DNA of 64,000 nt. It comes from Niebla homalea. Lineage: Eukaryota > Ascomycota > Lecanoromycetes > Lecanorales > Ramalinaceae. The DNA lies in the NCBI GenBank assembly GCA_019925105.1, contig JAHGAU010000009.1, forward strand, positions 248,001-312,000. Direction: 5' to 3'. The notes beneath the pieces are model-generated. The model was given only the letters and a program-made list of their open reading frames with translations. It had not been told where the DNA came from and did not search any database. The position numbers and the translations under genes are program-made. Positions 22,122-33,854 of the stretch are shown in pieces (the stretch's first letter is position 1; each line of letters begins with the position of its first letter).

Positions 22122-24887
22122 ATGCCTGGTAGAGATGTCAGTGGCACCATGGACATCTTGAACATACAAGCGTCGCCCTCTTTGAAGGCTCATCGGGCTT
22201 TTCCACCTCGTAAGATTGAAAGAGCAAAATCCATACAGCAGGCTTCCAGTACGAGCAACGAACAGAACCCAGCAAGCTACACAAATAAGCGCATCAACTC
22301 ATGGATTCCTGCTTCAGCTTCCATCGACGTCGCACCCACTGTGGGAGCTTTTTCGACCCTCCCTCAAACTTCCATAGAGAACTATAAAAGTTGGAATGCT
22401 GATCCGACCCTGAAGAATAGGGCTTTTGCCTCTCGCATGAATGGCGCTCATGATGCGTTTTCTGGCACGCAAAATAGCCCACGCACCCCGAACCTCACAC
22501 TTCCTAAAGCTGCAAAGCAGGCTCTCATTCAGCACGTCGATCCAATGTCAAGGGATTTCTCTGATAGTCGAACCAACTCGTTCACGACAGCTCACGAAAA
22601 CATTTCATCTGACGGTGAAGCGTTAGTCGCTGATTCGCCCTCGATGCACGCATCTCGCAAGAAGTGGCTCAACGATACTGGCCTAGGACGATCGAAGAAT
22701 ATCGGTCTTGGCCTTGGCCTGGAAACAGAAGAGGATAACGTAACGACACCGGGAACGGAGACCCCCAAACCAAACGGAGATGGGGAAAGCAAAGATTTCG
22801 TAGCCTTTGATGGGGCATGGGGTGGTGATACGCCTGAACGTATTCACGATCAACTGAAGAGTGACTTGCGAAGAGCAAAGGTCGAAGCAACGCCGCTCGT
22901 GATCGACCAAGCCGCATCACCTCCAGCTGAAAGAAATGGATGTTTTAATGCAGCAGCAGAAAGATCACCGCCTGTTACTGAGACAAGGGATTCACCGAAG
23001 CAAGTTTCCGCGACAAAGTCTACTGAGAAACCCACAGGACAGGCCGACTGGCCGTTGTCCGAAGAGATGGAGCACATTGATGCCGAGATTGAACAGGTGA
23101 ACAGGAATAGGCTTTCTCAAGCTTCGGCAAATTCGACAGTAGTGGCAGCTATGGTCTTCGATTCCAAACCTCAACGACGACAGACCTTGAGACACACTGG
23201 CAAGATCTTAGACTCAAGCGCGTCAAGTATGACAGCCAAGCGGTCCAGCGTCGATTCCGGCGTCTCTACTCCACGTTCTCTAAAGCGGAGTGATCGGAAG
23301 CCGCAGCATCCTGAAGTGACCTTGCGACAGAGCTTCTCTGCTGATCGGCAGCCTCATTCCATGAGAACCGTATCAACCAAGCGCAATAGCGTATATAATC
23401 CGCTTATCGTGATCCCTGACCGTCGATCTTCCCTACAGTCATCTGTCACAAGCGGCCAGCCGCCATCCAAAACGTTCTCTACAAGCTCGAGGCAGCAGTC
23501 TTCTAGGCCCACTACGGCACCAGAAGAACCAACCAGCTATTTTGATGTTCCTCACAACGAGCACCCTCAGGCAGTGTCTGTCGTCATACAGCGAGCCAGA
23601 CCTCTGAAACAGGATGACATGGTTGATCAGGAGATGCTCTCCCCTCTGGCCATGGTCAATGCAACCCAATCTGGATTCACCAGTAATGCATTGTCAAGGG
23701 CAACTTCTGTAACCTCAAACGGCATGAGAATCCACCACCTACCACAGACTCCGTTCTCCCTCAGATCCCAGGAATCTTCTACTCCCGGAACTTTGGAAGT
23801 CAATGAAGCAACAGCATTGAGCATTTACCCTCACACGAACAAGTCCATCTTGGTCATACAGGAGACAGCGGGCAAAGATAAGTCGAAGCCGAGGGAGCAT
23901 TCCGCCATCATTGCAGGAAACGCAAACATCGCCATCCCAGGTGCTCCGAAACCAGCGACTGTCAATCAGGGGGCTGCGCAGCCGCAAGCCATTGATTCCC
24001 ACCTACAGAACCCACGAGAGCCGCCCTTGCCACCGGATCTTATCAATGTCATTCCTCCTACTCCAGCTAACGTCCCACCGCCACTGGAGGACATTGGCAA
24101 AGCTCCTGCCCCTGTCAAAACCAGCAGATTTTCCAATATAAGACGCGCTGCATCTGCTCGGCGCTATTCCGACGTGCTCGGTGGCTCGCTGACACGGCTA
24201 CTTTCGGAACGCTATTCCGGGATTCAGCGCTTCAGCTTTACTGAAGAAGACGAGAAGGAGAGCCGGCTTCACCCACTATGGCGACCTCGCCGTTTTGACG
24301 GGAGCGGTGATCGGGATAGCGACAGTGAAAGCGAGTTCGGCAATGATGGCTTCCTACCCTCCTCGCGATCTTCTCACGACAGCCGTCCTGGAATGCAGGA
24401 CCAAAGGGCCCCATCACGAACTACGTCCCTATCGAATCGCTTCTCCAGCAGTCTCCGTAGCGCCTCGCTCCGCCGTCCTCGCCCTGTCTCGTCAGCATCA
24501 ACGGTAGCTCGACCGGCAACCCAGCCGCTACCTTACGAAGTTGTTGATAATGCCATCAAACGTCGTCAGCCACTCGTACGCCGTTTGACTGGCTCTCTGC
24601 GTCTGCCGCGTCCCCGTCGCCCTCAACCTGACTACGAGTTCATAAACTCGCACCGAGACGACGTCGTGGACAACAACGTGCGCCGTATGCCTGGTACAGG
24701 GTACCAGGTACAATTTGTTGGTTTCCGCGGCATCCGGGAGAAGATGGAGAAGCGACGGGAGACGAAAGAGGAGGAGAAGCGTGGGGCTAGGAGCGATAAG
24801 TTGAAAGAGCAGATCAACGTCGTCGGGGCCGGAGAGGCTCCTCCGAATGATATGAGGCCATACGAGGGCGGATTGTCTCATTTCTGA
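22122..24887 (+). CDS. large Ser/Pro-rich disordered protein, 921 aa
   Basis: One uninterrupted exon. The frame is open upstream to 21948, but the first ATG is at 22122 (MPGRDVSGTMDILN), which I take as the start. The product is rich in Ser, Thr, Pro, Arg and Glu over almost its whole length and is probably largely disordered, with many Ser-Pro and basic-Ser sites that could be phosphorylated. A more conserved-looking block lies near residues 715-790 (KTSRFSNIRRAASARRYSDV onward, then an acidic EEDEKES and LHPLWRPRRF). A basic C-terminal part near 820-900 includes two Arg-rich segments and a Lys/Glu-rich helix. No membrane segment, signal peptide or enzymatic motif is visible. I do not recognise it; a scaffold or regulatory role is possible but unproven. 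Confidence 0.75.
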   Translation: MPGRDVSGTMDILNIQASPSLKAHRAFPPRKIERAKSIQQASSTSNEQNPASYTNKRINSWIPASASIDVAPTVGAFSTLPQTSIENYKSWNADPTLKNRAFASRMNGAHDAFSGTQNSPRTPNLTLPKAAKQALIQHVDPMSRDFSDSRTNSFTTAHENISSDGEALVADSPSMHASRKKWLNDTGLGRSKNIGLGLGLETEEDNVTTPGTETPKPNGDGESKDFVAFDGAWGGDTPERIHDQLKSDLRRAKVEATPLVIDQAASPPAERNGCFNAAAERSPPVTETRDSPKQVSATKSTEKPTGQADWPLSEEMEHIDAEIEQVNRNRLSQASANSTVVAAMVFDSKPQRRQTLRHTGKILDSSASSMTAKRSSVDSGVSTPRSLKRSDRKPQHPEVTLRQSFSADRQPHSMRTVSTKRNSVYNPLIVIPDRRSSLQSSVTSGQPPSKTFSTSSRQQSSRPTTAPEEPTSYFDVPHNEHPQAVSVVIQRARPLKQDDMVDQEMLSPLAMVNATQSGFTSNALSRATSVTSNGMRIHHLPQTPFSLRSQESSTPGTLEVNEATALSIYPHTNKSILVIQETAGKDKSKPREHSAIIAGNANIAIPGAPKPATVNQGAAQPQAIDSHLQNPREPPLPPDLINVIPPTPANVPPPLEDIGKAPAPVKTSRFSNIRRAASARRYSDVLGGSLTRLLSERYSGIQRFSFTEEDEKESRLHPLWRPRRFDGSGDRDSDSESEFGNDGFLPSSRSSHDSRPGMQDQRAPSRTTSLSNRFSSSLRSASLRRPRPVSSASTVARPATQPLPYEVVDNAIKRRQPLVRRLTGSLRLPRPRRPQPDYEFINSHRDDVVDNNVRRMPGTGYQVQFVGFRGIREKMEKRRETKEEEKRGARSDKLKEQINVVGAGEAPPNDMRPYEGGLSHF

Positions 24888-27609
24888 GCCTACAAGAGGC
24901 TCCTACTGATGAATTGACGAGAAACGGAACGAAGAATGACGTCTGCAATGGTTTACGTTGCATAGCATACGGTATTAACGAAGGGATTGCCGCTCAAAGG
25001 CGGCTTACGGACATTCAATGATTTTGAAACGATCAATTGACAAAATGACGGCAGCAATGACAGTATGATTCAACGCATGCATTGTATCCAAAACAGGCTA
25101 TCACGTATTGTGAAATGCGTCAGATAGGGCACCCTAATAATACATTACTTCTTCCTCTCCGATTTGTGCAGCGTTGCCTGGTAGCTCGCATCATGAAAGC
25201 CTCGCTCTCTTATGAACCATAAGCTGCAGCAACCGGCCAGCCACGATCATGCGTGCGGTGGCCTCCCCTGTGTTCACGCTCGCTTCTGCAATTCAAGCAC
25301 CCCTTGGTGCCCCGGTTATTTGCTCTCCCATGCATGCATGCAAGCAAGCAAGCCGCCGCTCACTCTTTCCCTCAATGTATGTCTCATCACTATCATCGTC
25401 GCTCCGACTCTCCACCGTGGCTTGGTATCCAACTACCTTGCAGCGATCGCTTCGCCCCAAAAAGCCAGGATCATCCCTCCGCCGCTCCCTCCCCTCATCA
25501 CTACCCGTCTGGCTTCTCGGAAAAAGCGAGAGTGGCGGCCGTCGTCACTGACGTGCTGCTGGATCTGCACTTCTTCGAATGAGATGTTTCGTGGAGCTTG
25601 GGGGTAAAGTGATTCTTCAAAGTGGATATTTCACATGCCGTGCCTGATCGCCAAGAGGGAGGCGAGAGAAACCATTTGGGGGCAGTGGGTAGTGCGTAGA
25701 GAAATGTTGCTTGGAGACGTTATACACAGAATGGTGGTCAAAAGCCGTTGGGGAGCGGCGCAGAAGATGAGATTGATACGGATCATCAGAGCTGCAGCTA
25801 TCGTGAAGGTGGTGGGGATTCTGGGGTGGCCGTATCCCCGTGAAGACTGGATGGGATGCAAAGGAAAGGCGTTGGAGCTGGCTGAGGGGCAAGGGATGGT
25901 TTTCCACCAGGCTGGTAAATCGAGCGCTGGTATTGTTCTGGTGCGTTGTGGGTCATGTGACTGTTGAAAAGGGGGTTTGCGTGGATGATGGGGTAGGTTC
26001 TTGTCAAACAGCATTTGAACTTCTGTTTTCACACCCGACGCTTGCCATTCTTCCTTTCCCCTAACAATTCCCCCCAAGTCTCCTCGCCTCGTAGAAGCCG
26101 GTTTTGATGGTAATTTGACACCGTTTCACGCACAGTCATGAGTAGACGTAGAGCTGCGAAGATCCCTTGTGGTCGCTCTCCCTGAACAAGATCCATGACT
26201 ACTACTCTCACCTGCACCTGAGCACGATCTGCTCCTGCTTCAGCTCGGTGAGACGAATTTTCTAGACCCATCACTACCACGGATGATGGCGACCATGGGT
26301 GCAGATAGAGGGTGGAGGAGGTGCCTTGCTTCCAAGGAAATAGCAGAATCCCGTCAAGAGCCTCAGGACCGATGGTGCTTGAAATACGAATCGCAGGACC
26401 AAATGTGGCTTGGAGACGATGATGACAGCTGCAACTTCTACAGAAATAATACAACCGGCAGGAAAAAAGAAGATGAGAGAGGGGGGAAAGCCAGTTGATT
26501 GCGAAAAGAAAGACTGGACTGAACAGGACTTGCTCCAAAGAGAATTTGGAGAAGAGATGTTGGTGAAACGATCAGAGGCACTTTTCTTATGAGAATCTTC
26601 AGAGACTGAAGCTCCACAATTTGCCACCAATGATTACTGATGGTGGTGATGGAGAGAGACATCATTGTGAGCCGAGACTTGCCGCTTTCCACGTGGTCGC
26701 CACGGGAAGCGCAATTATCATGCAACCTTCCGTCAAGATGACGATGCTCGGCCAGTGTGCTGATCTGGACTGTACATTGGCATCGACTATGAACCTACCT
26801 AGATGAAAAAGAAATCGGTTCACAGTAGGGACTGACTCCATACAAAGAGCAGTCTTCTATTCATCATACGGACTGGTGCGTGATCTGATCTCGAATCCAT
26901 TTCGACGATCGACCCGGCAGCTTGGATCGTCGCCGGAACAAAAAGCTGACAATACAAGTAATGGGGGGGGCTTGGGGGACTGGCCCCACGTCATTGTGCA
27001 GGGGCCCAGCAACTTCAGCAAGAGCAGCCTCAGGTTTGGGTCAAGAAGCTCGTCATTAAACGGTCATTTCGAGACTCACATCACTTCTGACAATATCTCA
27101 CTGACCTCCTCCCTAACCTCTCTTCTCCATCGACATTCATCTTTCACCTGCTCCACCTCCTCCGTGGTCCTTGATCTTCTTCTTTGGGGTCGTGGCGTGT
27201 TCCCTGTTGAGCCCAAGTTCCAAGGAGCAAAGACCAACCCCGGCTTATGACATAGCCCGGCATCTTTAAGCGGAAGATCACGCCTTGGCAGTCTAAATAT
27301 TTGAACCTGAACTTCGTCATATCTTCGCTTGCGCTGCTTGGTCTATAATCAACATTTCCATCTCCTCCTCAGACTTGTCGAGTGACAGAAGAAGACCTCG
27401 CCGGAGCATTACGCGCCTCTGGTGGAGTGTCTCCGACATTTACGGAGCCTGTATTTAAAATACACAGTCCGTCGATTCGTTCATTTGTCACCATCGCAAG
27501 CGTAACACAACCCATCGGTAACTCATACGAACCATACTGGTAATTTTCACCACTCCTCCTTCAACCTGATATCATACCCTTACTTGTACCGTCTCGTACA
27601 AGCCCCATC
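24888..27609. other. long intergenic region before the kinase gene
   Basis: 2.7 kb with no convincing gene. Several overlapping frames of 100-170 codons on both strands (for example 25631-26077 and 26029-26538, minus) lack domains or splice context. The right third contains long CT-rich tracts and a TATA-like box and probably holds the kinase promoter and leader. A long upstream region is usual for fungal signalling genes. Confidence 0.4.
27452..27462 (+). promoter_or_regulatory. TATA-like element of the kinase gene
   Basis: TATTTAAAATA, within the near-palindrome GTATTTAAAATAC, about 150 bases upstream of the ATG at 27610. Confidence 0.4.
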
Positions 27610-29974
27610 ATGTCGACGATACAGAACCTCAAGAATTTCATTCGCCACGGAAAACAGGCTCGTCAAGCCCAACACGGCGACCCAACCACAAATGTTTCCC
27701 CCGTCAACGCACAACAACAGCGCTACGCTCCACCGCCACCAGCCAATGCTCAATACGCCATGTCGGATCCCAATGTTCTCGAACACAAGCCGCTACAACA
27801 TAACGCCGCCGGACCCGCCGACTTCTCCGCTGCCAATGTGGACAATCGCAACCGTGCGGCCCAGGCAGGTGAAGCTGCTGCCAGAGCTGCTGGTGACCAG
27901 CAGAAGATGCAAGTCGCTGGCGGGGCAGTCCAACGCGATGAAAAAATGGATGCCTCCGTTATCGAACGAATTGTGGCAGAAGAGCGCGAGAGCCAAGGCA
28001 AATTGCCCAAGTATCCAGGCTTAGATCGATGGACCTTACTGGAAAAGATGGGTGATGGTGCTTTCAGCAATGTCTATCGCGCCAAAGACAATACCGGAAA
28101 GTACGGGGAAGCCGCCATCAAGGTGGTGAGGAAGTTTGAGATGAACTCGACTCAGGTATGTGCGACGAAACTCCCCATGAGTCCAACTCGCCCTTTTCCT
28201 CCACCCCTTTTTTCCCTCGCACACACGTTCCCTCTTCCCTCTCGCATGACCTGACATGGTCTCTCCACTGTATTCTTAACCCGTCATCTCCTCTTTGCGC
28301 CTTGCCAACCTGCGGGTGCTCTTAGGGCGACAAACACCTTCATCCGGATTTCAAAAAGCAACCCAAGGTTGTGGAGGTGCGCATACCTCCAATTTAATCC
28401 CTCCACAACATCACACGCACCTTGCAAATATCGTCACTGCCCACCAGTGACGATGCGGAATGCTGACTAGCGATTCACATCACAGAGAGCAAACATCCTC
28501 AAAGAAGTGCAAATCATGCGTCAAATCGACCACCCCAATATCGTCCAACTTCTCGATTTCTCCGAATCGCGACAGTATTACTACATCGTCTTGGAGCTGT
28601 GCCCTGGCGGCGAGCTCTTCCACCAAATTGTGCGATTGACTTACTTCAGCGAGGAGCTCAGTCGCCATGTCATTGTCCAGGTTGCCGAGGCCTTGGAATA
28701 TTTACATGAGACAGCTGGCGTTGTTCATCGGTAAGACAGTCGGTTCATCGGCCAGGCTTTCAGTGACTGATACACCTATTAGCGATATCAAACCTGAAAA
28801 CCTCCTTTTTTACCCATCACCATTTATTCCAACCAAGAATCCAAAGCCCAGAGGTCCCGAGGACGAGGACAAGGCAGACGAGGGAGAATTCATCAAAGGC
28901 ATCGGGTCAGGAGGCATCGGCAAGATCAAGATTGCCGACTTTGGCCTCTCAAAGGTCATCTGGGACAGCCAGACGATGACACCTTGTGGAACCGTCGGCT
29001 ACACCGCTCCAGAAATCGTCAAAGATGAACGCTACTCCAAGAGCGTCGACATGTGGGCCCTCGGCTGCGTCCTCTATACCCTACTATGTGGTTTCCCACC
29101 ATTCTACGATGAATCGATCCAAGTCCTCACCGAGAAAGTCGCTCGTGGTCAATACACCTTCCTCTCACCCTGGTGGGACGACATCTCCAAATCCGCCCAG
29201 GATCTCGTCTCCCACCTCCTGACCGTCGATCCCGAAAAGCGGTACTCGATCCAACAATTCCTCGATCACCCTTGGATCCGGCAATCGACCGAACAAACCT
29301 ACGCCGCCGCCGACGCGCCCCCACTCGCCACCCCTCTCTACACCCGCCAGAAGGAATACGGCTTCTCCAACAACAACCTCACCCCTCCCTCCGCCGGCGA
29401 CTTCCTCGAAACCCCTGGCGGCGGCCGCCGTCGCGCCGACTTCCGCTCCCCTGGCGCCGTCAACCTGCGCGAGGTCTTCGACGTCTCCTACGCCGTCCAC
29501 CGCGCCGAAGAAGAAGGCAAACGCCGCAAGAACTTCCCGCAGGGCTACCGCGGCGCCGCCGGCCTCAACGGCCTGAACGCCCTCAATGAGGACGATGATG
29601 ATGAATACGACGACGACATGTCCGATGACCTCCCGCCCAACGCGCCCGGCCAGAACCCCCCGTCCAAGCTGCCCAAACCGCAGGGTGGGGCGGGAGCGGA
29701 CGTCAGCAGCGTGGAGCAGAAGATGCGCTCCACCAATCTTCACGGCGGCGACAATCGAAGCAGTGCGGCGCAGGCGCGGCAGGCCGCTGCGGCGCCCAGC
29801 AAGCAAGGGTATGGACAGCATTCCCCCGCCGTGGCTGCGGCGGCCAAGCAGCAGGTCCGCAAGCAGAACAAGGGCGCCTTTGAGCTGAGTCTCGATAACG
29901 CGACGTTGCTGGGGAGGCGAGGCAAGGGCCAGGATGGCGCGGGGAGTAAGTTGAGGGAGGAGGTGGTGCAATAA
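27610..29974 (+). CDS. RCK2: Rck2/Srk1-type Ser/Thr kinase (CaMK group), 677 aa
   Basis: Four exons: 27610-28155, 28326-28376, 28486-28730 and 28783-29974. The introns have GTATGT, GTGCGC and GTAAGA donors, and all joins keep frame; the second exon is only 51 nt. The kinase domain spans residues about 138-447: Gly loop MGDGAFSNVYRA, catalytic lysine in AAIKVV, HRDIKPEN near 280, DFGLSK near 333 and TAPEI near 357. A Pro/acidic insert lies between HRD and DFG. The insert and the GDKHLHPDF-type segment after the lysine are characteristic of the yeast Rck2 / fission yeast Srk1 family. Family members are phosphorylated by the Hog1/Sty1 stress MAPK and tune translation and the cell cycle under osmotic and oxidative stress. 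The C-terminal tail is disordered, acidic then basic. Its 3' end faces the dehydratase gene. Confidence 0.9.
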
Positions 29975-30490
29975 TGATGCGGAGGCATTGGTTCTGAACG
30001 GAAAAGAAGGGGGAGGAGGCACGGAAGGATTGGCAATGATAGAGGAGGAGCCCCTGTTTTTTTGGCGACGGGGGGTTTCACCCCCAGGAAGGGAAGCAGT
30101 TTAGTCAAAATGGGGAAGGAGGGGGTGGGGTGGTTTACAGAGTGATTTTCTCAGGGAGGGGATTACGTTTTGATGACGGCTCATGAGGAAGGAGATCGTT
30201 GCATGCGCGTTGCTTAGGGTATCTATGAGGGAGGGCTGGACGCTCCTAATTCGTGTCTGCATGTTTTAACTAACGTCAATGCAATGGCATCAATCTCAAA
30301 GTGAATCGATCAATCGATAGAGGCAATGGAATAGCTATCTACACGTCTTTCAATTTTCAGAAGTGCAATCAATGGTTCTTCCATCTAACTGGACAGCAAC
30401 AGCAGCGACGTATGTACATACCGCCAACGAAGCCAGTGTCCTCTCTTATTCTTATTTCCCCCCCTATTGCCCCTCCCCGCTCCCCTCTCC
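29975..30490. other. convergent 3' intergenic region
   Basis: Lies between the stop codons of the kinase (+) and dehydratase (-) genes. It should hold both transcription ends; no gene seen. Confidence 0.5.
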
Positions 30491-32774
30491 TCAAAACGCA
30501 TCAGTCAAGCACCCATGACTCGCATCCCCCACCAACCTCTCATACTTGGCCAACACCCCCCTCGTCACCACGCGCCGGGGCGGTTGCCACTCCTCCCTCA
30601 ACCGCCTTGCCAACTCCTGACGCCCAGCCTCTGCCCGTCGCGCCCATCCATCATGATCCTCTCCCCCTTCCCCTTCCCCTTCCCCTTCCCCTTCCCCTTC
30701 CCCCCCATCCTCCTCTCCGTCTCCTCCAATCAGCACATCAATCCGCCTGGCCACGGCATCGATCCTCACGATATCCCCATCCCTCACCACGGCGACGGGG
30801 CCCCCCATGGCCGCCTCGGGGACGACGTGCCCGACAATGAACCCGTGGCTCGCGCCCGAGTACCGGCCATCCGTCACGAGCGCCACGTTGGTGAGGCCGG
30901 CGCCCATCAGCGCGGCGGACGCCTTGAGCTGCTCGGGCATGCCCGGCCCGCCCTTGGGGCCCTCGTAGCGGACGATGGCGACGATGTTGGGGTGGTGGGC
31001 CGGGAGGAGGTTGTGGGTCAGGGCGTGATCGAGCGCGTTCTCCTTGTCGAACACGCGGGCCAAGCCCGTGAAGGTGGTGCCCTCCTTGCCCGTGATCTTG
31101 GCGACGGCGCCGCCGGGGGCGAGGTTGCCCCGCAGGATCTGGATGTGGCCGGTCGGCTTGATCGGGTTCGAGAGGGGACGGATGATGGGTTGATGGGGGG
31201 CCAGGGAGGGGAAGGACGACACGTTCTCGGCCAGGGTGCGGCCGGTGATGGTGGGGATGCCGCCGTCCAGGAGGTTTGCCGCGATGAGCAGTTTTTGGAC
31301 GGAGGGCACACCGCCGATGGCGTAGAGGTCGGCCATGAAATACCGGCCACTTGGGGCGAGGTTGGCGATGAAGGGGATTTTGTCGGAGACCCGTTGAATG
31401 TCGTTCAAGGTCAGGGAGACGCCGGCTGTGGCGGCCATGGCGAGGAAATGGACGACCCCGTTGGTGGATCCGCCGAGGGCCATGGTCATGATCAAGGCGT
31501 TTTCGAATGAGCGGGTGGTGAGGAGGTCGCGGGGTTTGATGTTGCGTTCCATGCAGGTCTTGATGGCTTCGGCGGCTTTCATGCATTCACGCATCTTTGC
31601 GGGCGAGGTTGCAGGCGTGGAGGAGGAGCCAGGGAGGGAAAGGCCCATGGATTCGATTGCTGTGGCCATGGTGTTGGCGGTGTACATGCCCCCGCAGGCT
31701 CCTGCGCCGGGGCAGGCATGCTGTTCGATGTCCTCCATGATTTCGTCTTTGGTGGCGGTGGTATCGCCGCCGTCGGAGGTGGGCTGTTTGAGGGTATTGT
31801 AGATGTAGGCGCCGGAAGCTTCGTAACAGGTGGAAATGTTGATGGGTTTCCGGAGGAGCTTGCTATGGCCAACCGCGATAGTGCCGCCGTAGATCATCAG
31901 GGATGGGCGATTATGTCGAGCCATGGCCATGATGCATCCGGGCATGTTTTTGTCACAGCCGGGGATGGTGATGCAAGCGTCGTGATGTTGGGCACAAGTG
32001 ACTGTCTCTATGCTATCGGCTATGATCTCACGAGTCTGCAACGAGAATCGCATCCCTAGAAGGGTCAACTTTGGGCGTATCAAAATCAATGAATAGCTCA
32101 CCCTCTCCGCCCTAGACGTCAAGCTGGGATTAGCAAAGCTTTCCATGCATACTGAAAAATGGAGGAAGCTTGTCACTGAGGTCACGGAGGCGACATGAAG
32201 GACGGATGTGCTTACCATGGTGATAGCATCAGACACTCCAATGGTGTTGTACTGCCATGCGAGCAGTCCCTGCTTCTGCACGGCGTCCTTGACAATCTTG
32301 CCAAGATCCAGTACTGGATGTGTGTAGTTGCGTTAAATCAGCTTCCTGCCATAGACCATAAAGGAGGCATGGAGTAGTCTGAAGTATAACTCACAGTGCA
32401 TGCTTTGAGCTCGTCAGCCTTGCCCAGTACACTGTTCCTTGTTCGCGCTCACTTGCAAGGGTTGCCCTCCCACCACACCGACGCAATCCCCACATGAGGG
32501 CTGTTCTTCATCGACTCCCTGTCAGGCACGCCCGCAGCGTAAAGCATAGCCTAAGGTAGTCATGGTCAGTACCGAGGTCGTAACCTAATGATCGGCTTGG
32601 TGGAATTGGATTCACCTGAGCGCCTGGGAAGTCATGATTCTTGGTGATGGTGGACGAGTGCTTGTTCAGGGCGGGCTTCCCGTCTGCAGTAGTAGCATCA
32701 TCGGGCAAATGACGAAAGTCGAGCAGTCTGGGCTCTTCAGGCTCTTGTTGTTTTACAGAATTGGAGGGATCCAT
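30491..32774 (-). CDS. ILV3: dihydroxy-acid dehydratase, 645 aa, six exons
   Basis: Catalyses the dehydration of dihydroxy-acids to 2-keto acids in valine, isoleucine and leucine synthesis, using an Fe-S cluster. Exons (minus strand): 32774-32616, 32550-32453, 32402-32395 (8 nt), 32313-32216, 32111-32102 (10 nt) and 32055-30491; all joins keep frame. The two micro-exons supply the Met-His after the cluster cysteine (NPC-N-M-H) and the Gly-Gly-Glu before GMRFSLQ. Family motifs are present: VWWEGNPCN, CDKNMPGC, ACGGMYTANTMA, VTDGRYSG and RGVLAKYE. The N-terminus (MDPSNSVKQQEPEEP) is acidic and does not look like a mitochondrial presequence, unlike the usual mitochondrial enzyme, so this may be a cytosolic paralogue. 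A Gly-Glu repeat near residues 585-600 is an odd insertion before the C-terminal region. Activity is likely because the key residues are kept. Confidence 0.92.
30664..30699 (+). repeat. 6-bp microsatellite inside the dehydratase gene
   Basis: Six CCCCTT units in a pyrimidine-rich tract, encoding the Gly-Glu repeat on the minus strand. Confidence 0.9.
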
Positions 32775-33854
32775 GGTGCTAGAGCAGAAGGAGAGCTGGT
32801 AGGATTGAAAGAAAAGGGAGCAGAAAGGAGGTGCAAAGAAGAGACGCAAAGGTGCTCAGATCAGGTAACGGAGGGTACAGATATGTGTACGGTCCGTTGT
32901 ACAGTAGACTGATATACAATATACAGGAGCTAGAAGCCGCAACAAAGACGTCTAAAAGTCGAAATGGGATAAATGGGACTCAATGGTCATAAACATGATT
33001 GAAGCGGTTGTGGCAGGCGGAGAAATGGTAATGAAAAGTTCCCACGTGCCTGTGACAGGTGAATTTAGGGTTGTATATGATCTCATGGGAACCTACGATT
33101 ACATGCCGTTACGCTGTTGCTTGATAGAAAAGAGTAATGTCAATGCATTCTACCCATCGGTGAGAGCCGAAGTCGGTACTGCTGTAGAAAATTTGACAGA
33201 TAACGAATACTAGAGTGCATATACCCTGCTGAAAAAGGCACAGGACATATCCGAGAGGTAGATATTCTCCGCGACTGTCAATTTTAGAACATTTGGACTC
33301 ATCCTGTGACCTGAAGAGACTTTTATTGAAGAGAAATTTATGAAAGATTAGATTATAGGGAGAGAGAAGCTTGAGGTCCTCATCAGCGCTCCGCAGCCGT
33401 CACTGCCTCGTGGCATATGCCGTCATCGACCGCTCTCTTTTGTTCTGGTAAATATTAAGCCATTCACCGCCGGACACTCGCGAAGCCTGTAATGGTATGT
33501 ATCAGACTATTATCATATTTGTGAGCAATGGAAACAGTCCTTCCGGTGGAAGAGGAGCGCTTCCATTCTCGTCGGAAGAGAATTCAACAAGCTGCAAGAT
33601 TATTCCTAGTGAGACTGTATTTGTAGCTTCTAGCATGCCGCTGTGCAGCAGGGGCTTCTTCATGGGCCAAACATTGTACAGTTGTAAGAATATGCGGCAG
33701 CATGAGACGAGCCGCCCGAAGGAGCCTCGAAGCTCAATCATCAACGACCCAATTAGATACCTAGATTCTAGGGCCACATCCCTGTCGTGAAGCCCCACCA
33801 AAGTTTCTCCCACTGAGTCGAGATCAGCTAGAATTGTATGATGCTACTACCATC
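32775..33854. other. divergent promoter region
   Basis: Lies between the dehydratase start (-) and the hydrolase start (+). Only short frames; no gene supported. Confidence 0.5.

Noticed and set aside
25631..26538. Overlapping minus-strand frames of 148 and 169 codons
   Set aside because: Mutually overlapping in different frames, low complexity, no splice or domain support.
29165..30022. 285-codon minus-strand open frame
   Set aside because: Antisense shadow of the kinase C-terminal exon; Gly/Val-rich and without a domain.
30467..31510. 347-codon plus-strand open frame
   Set aside because: Antisense shadow of the dihydroxy-acid dehydratase exon 6; GC-rich codon bias of the real gene keeps the opposite strand open.
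32775..32849. N-terminal extension of the dehydratase that could look like a targeting peptide
   Set aside because: It would have to start at TTG; the first ATG is 32774.
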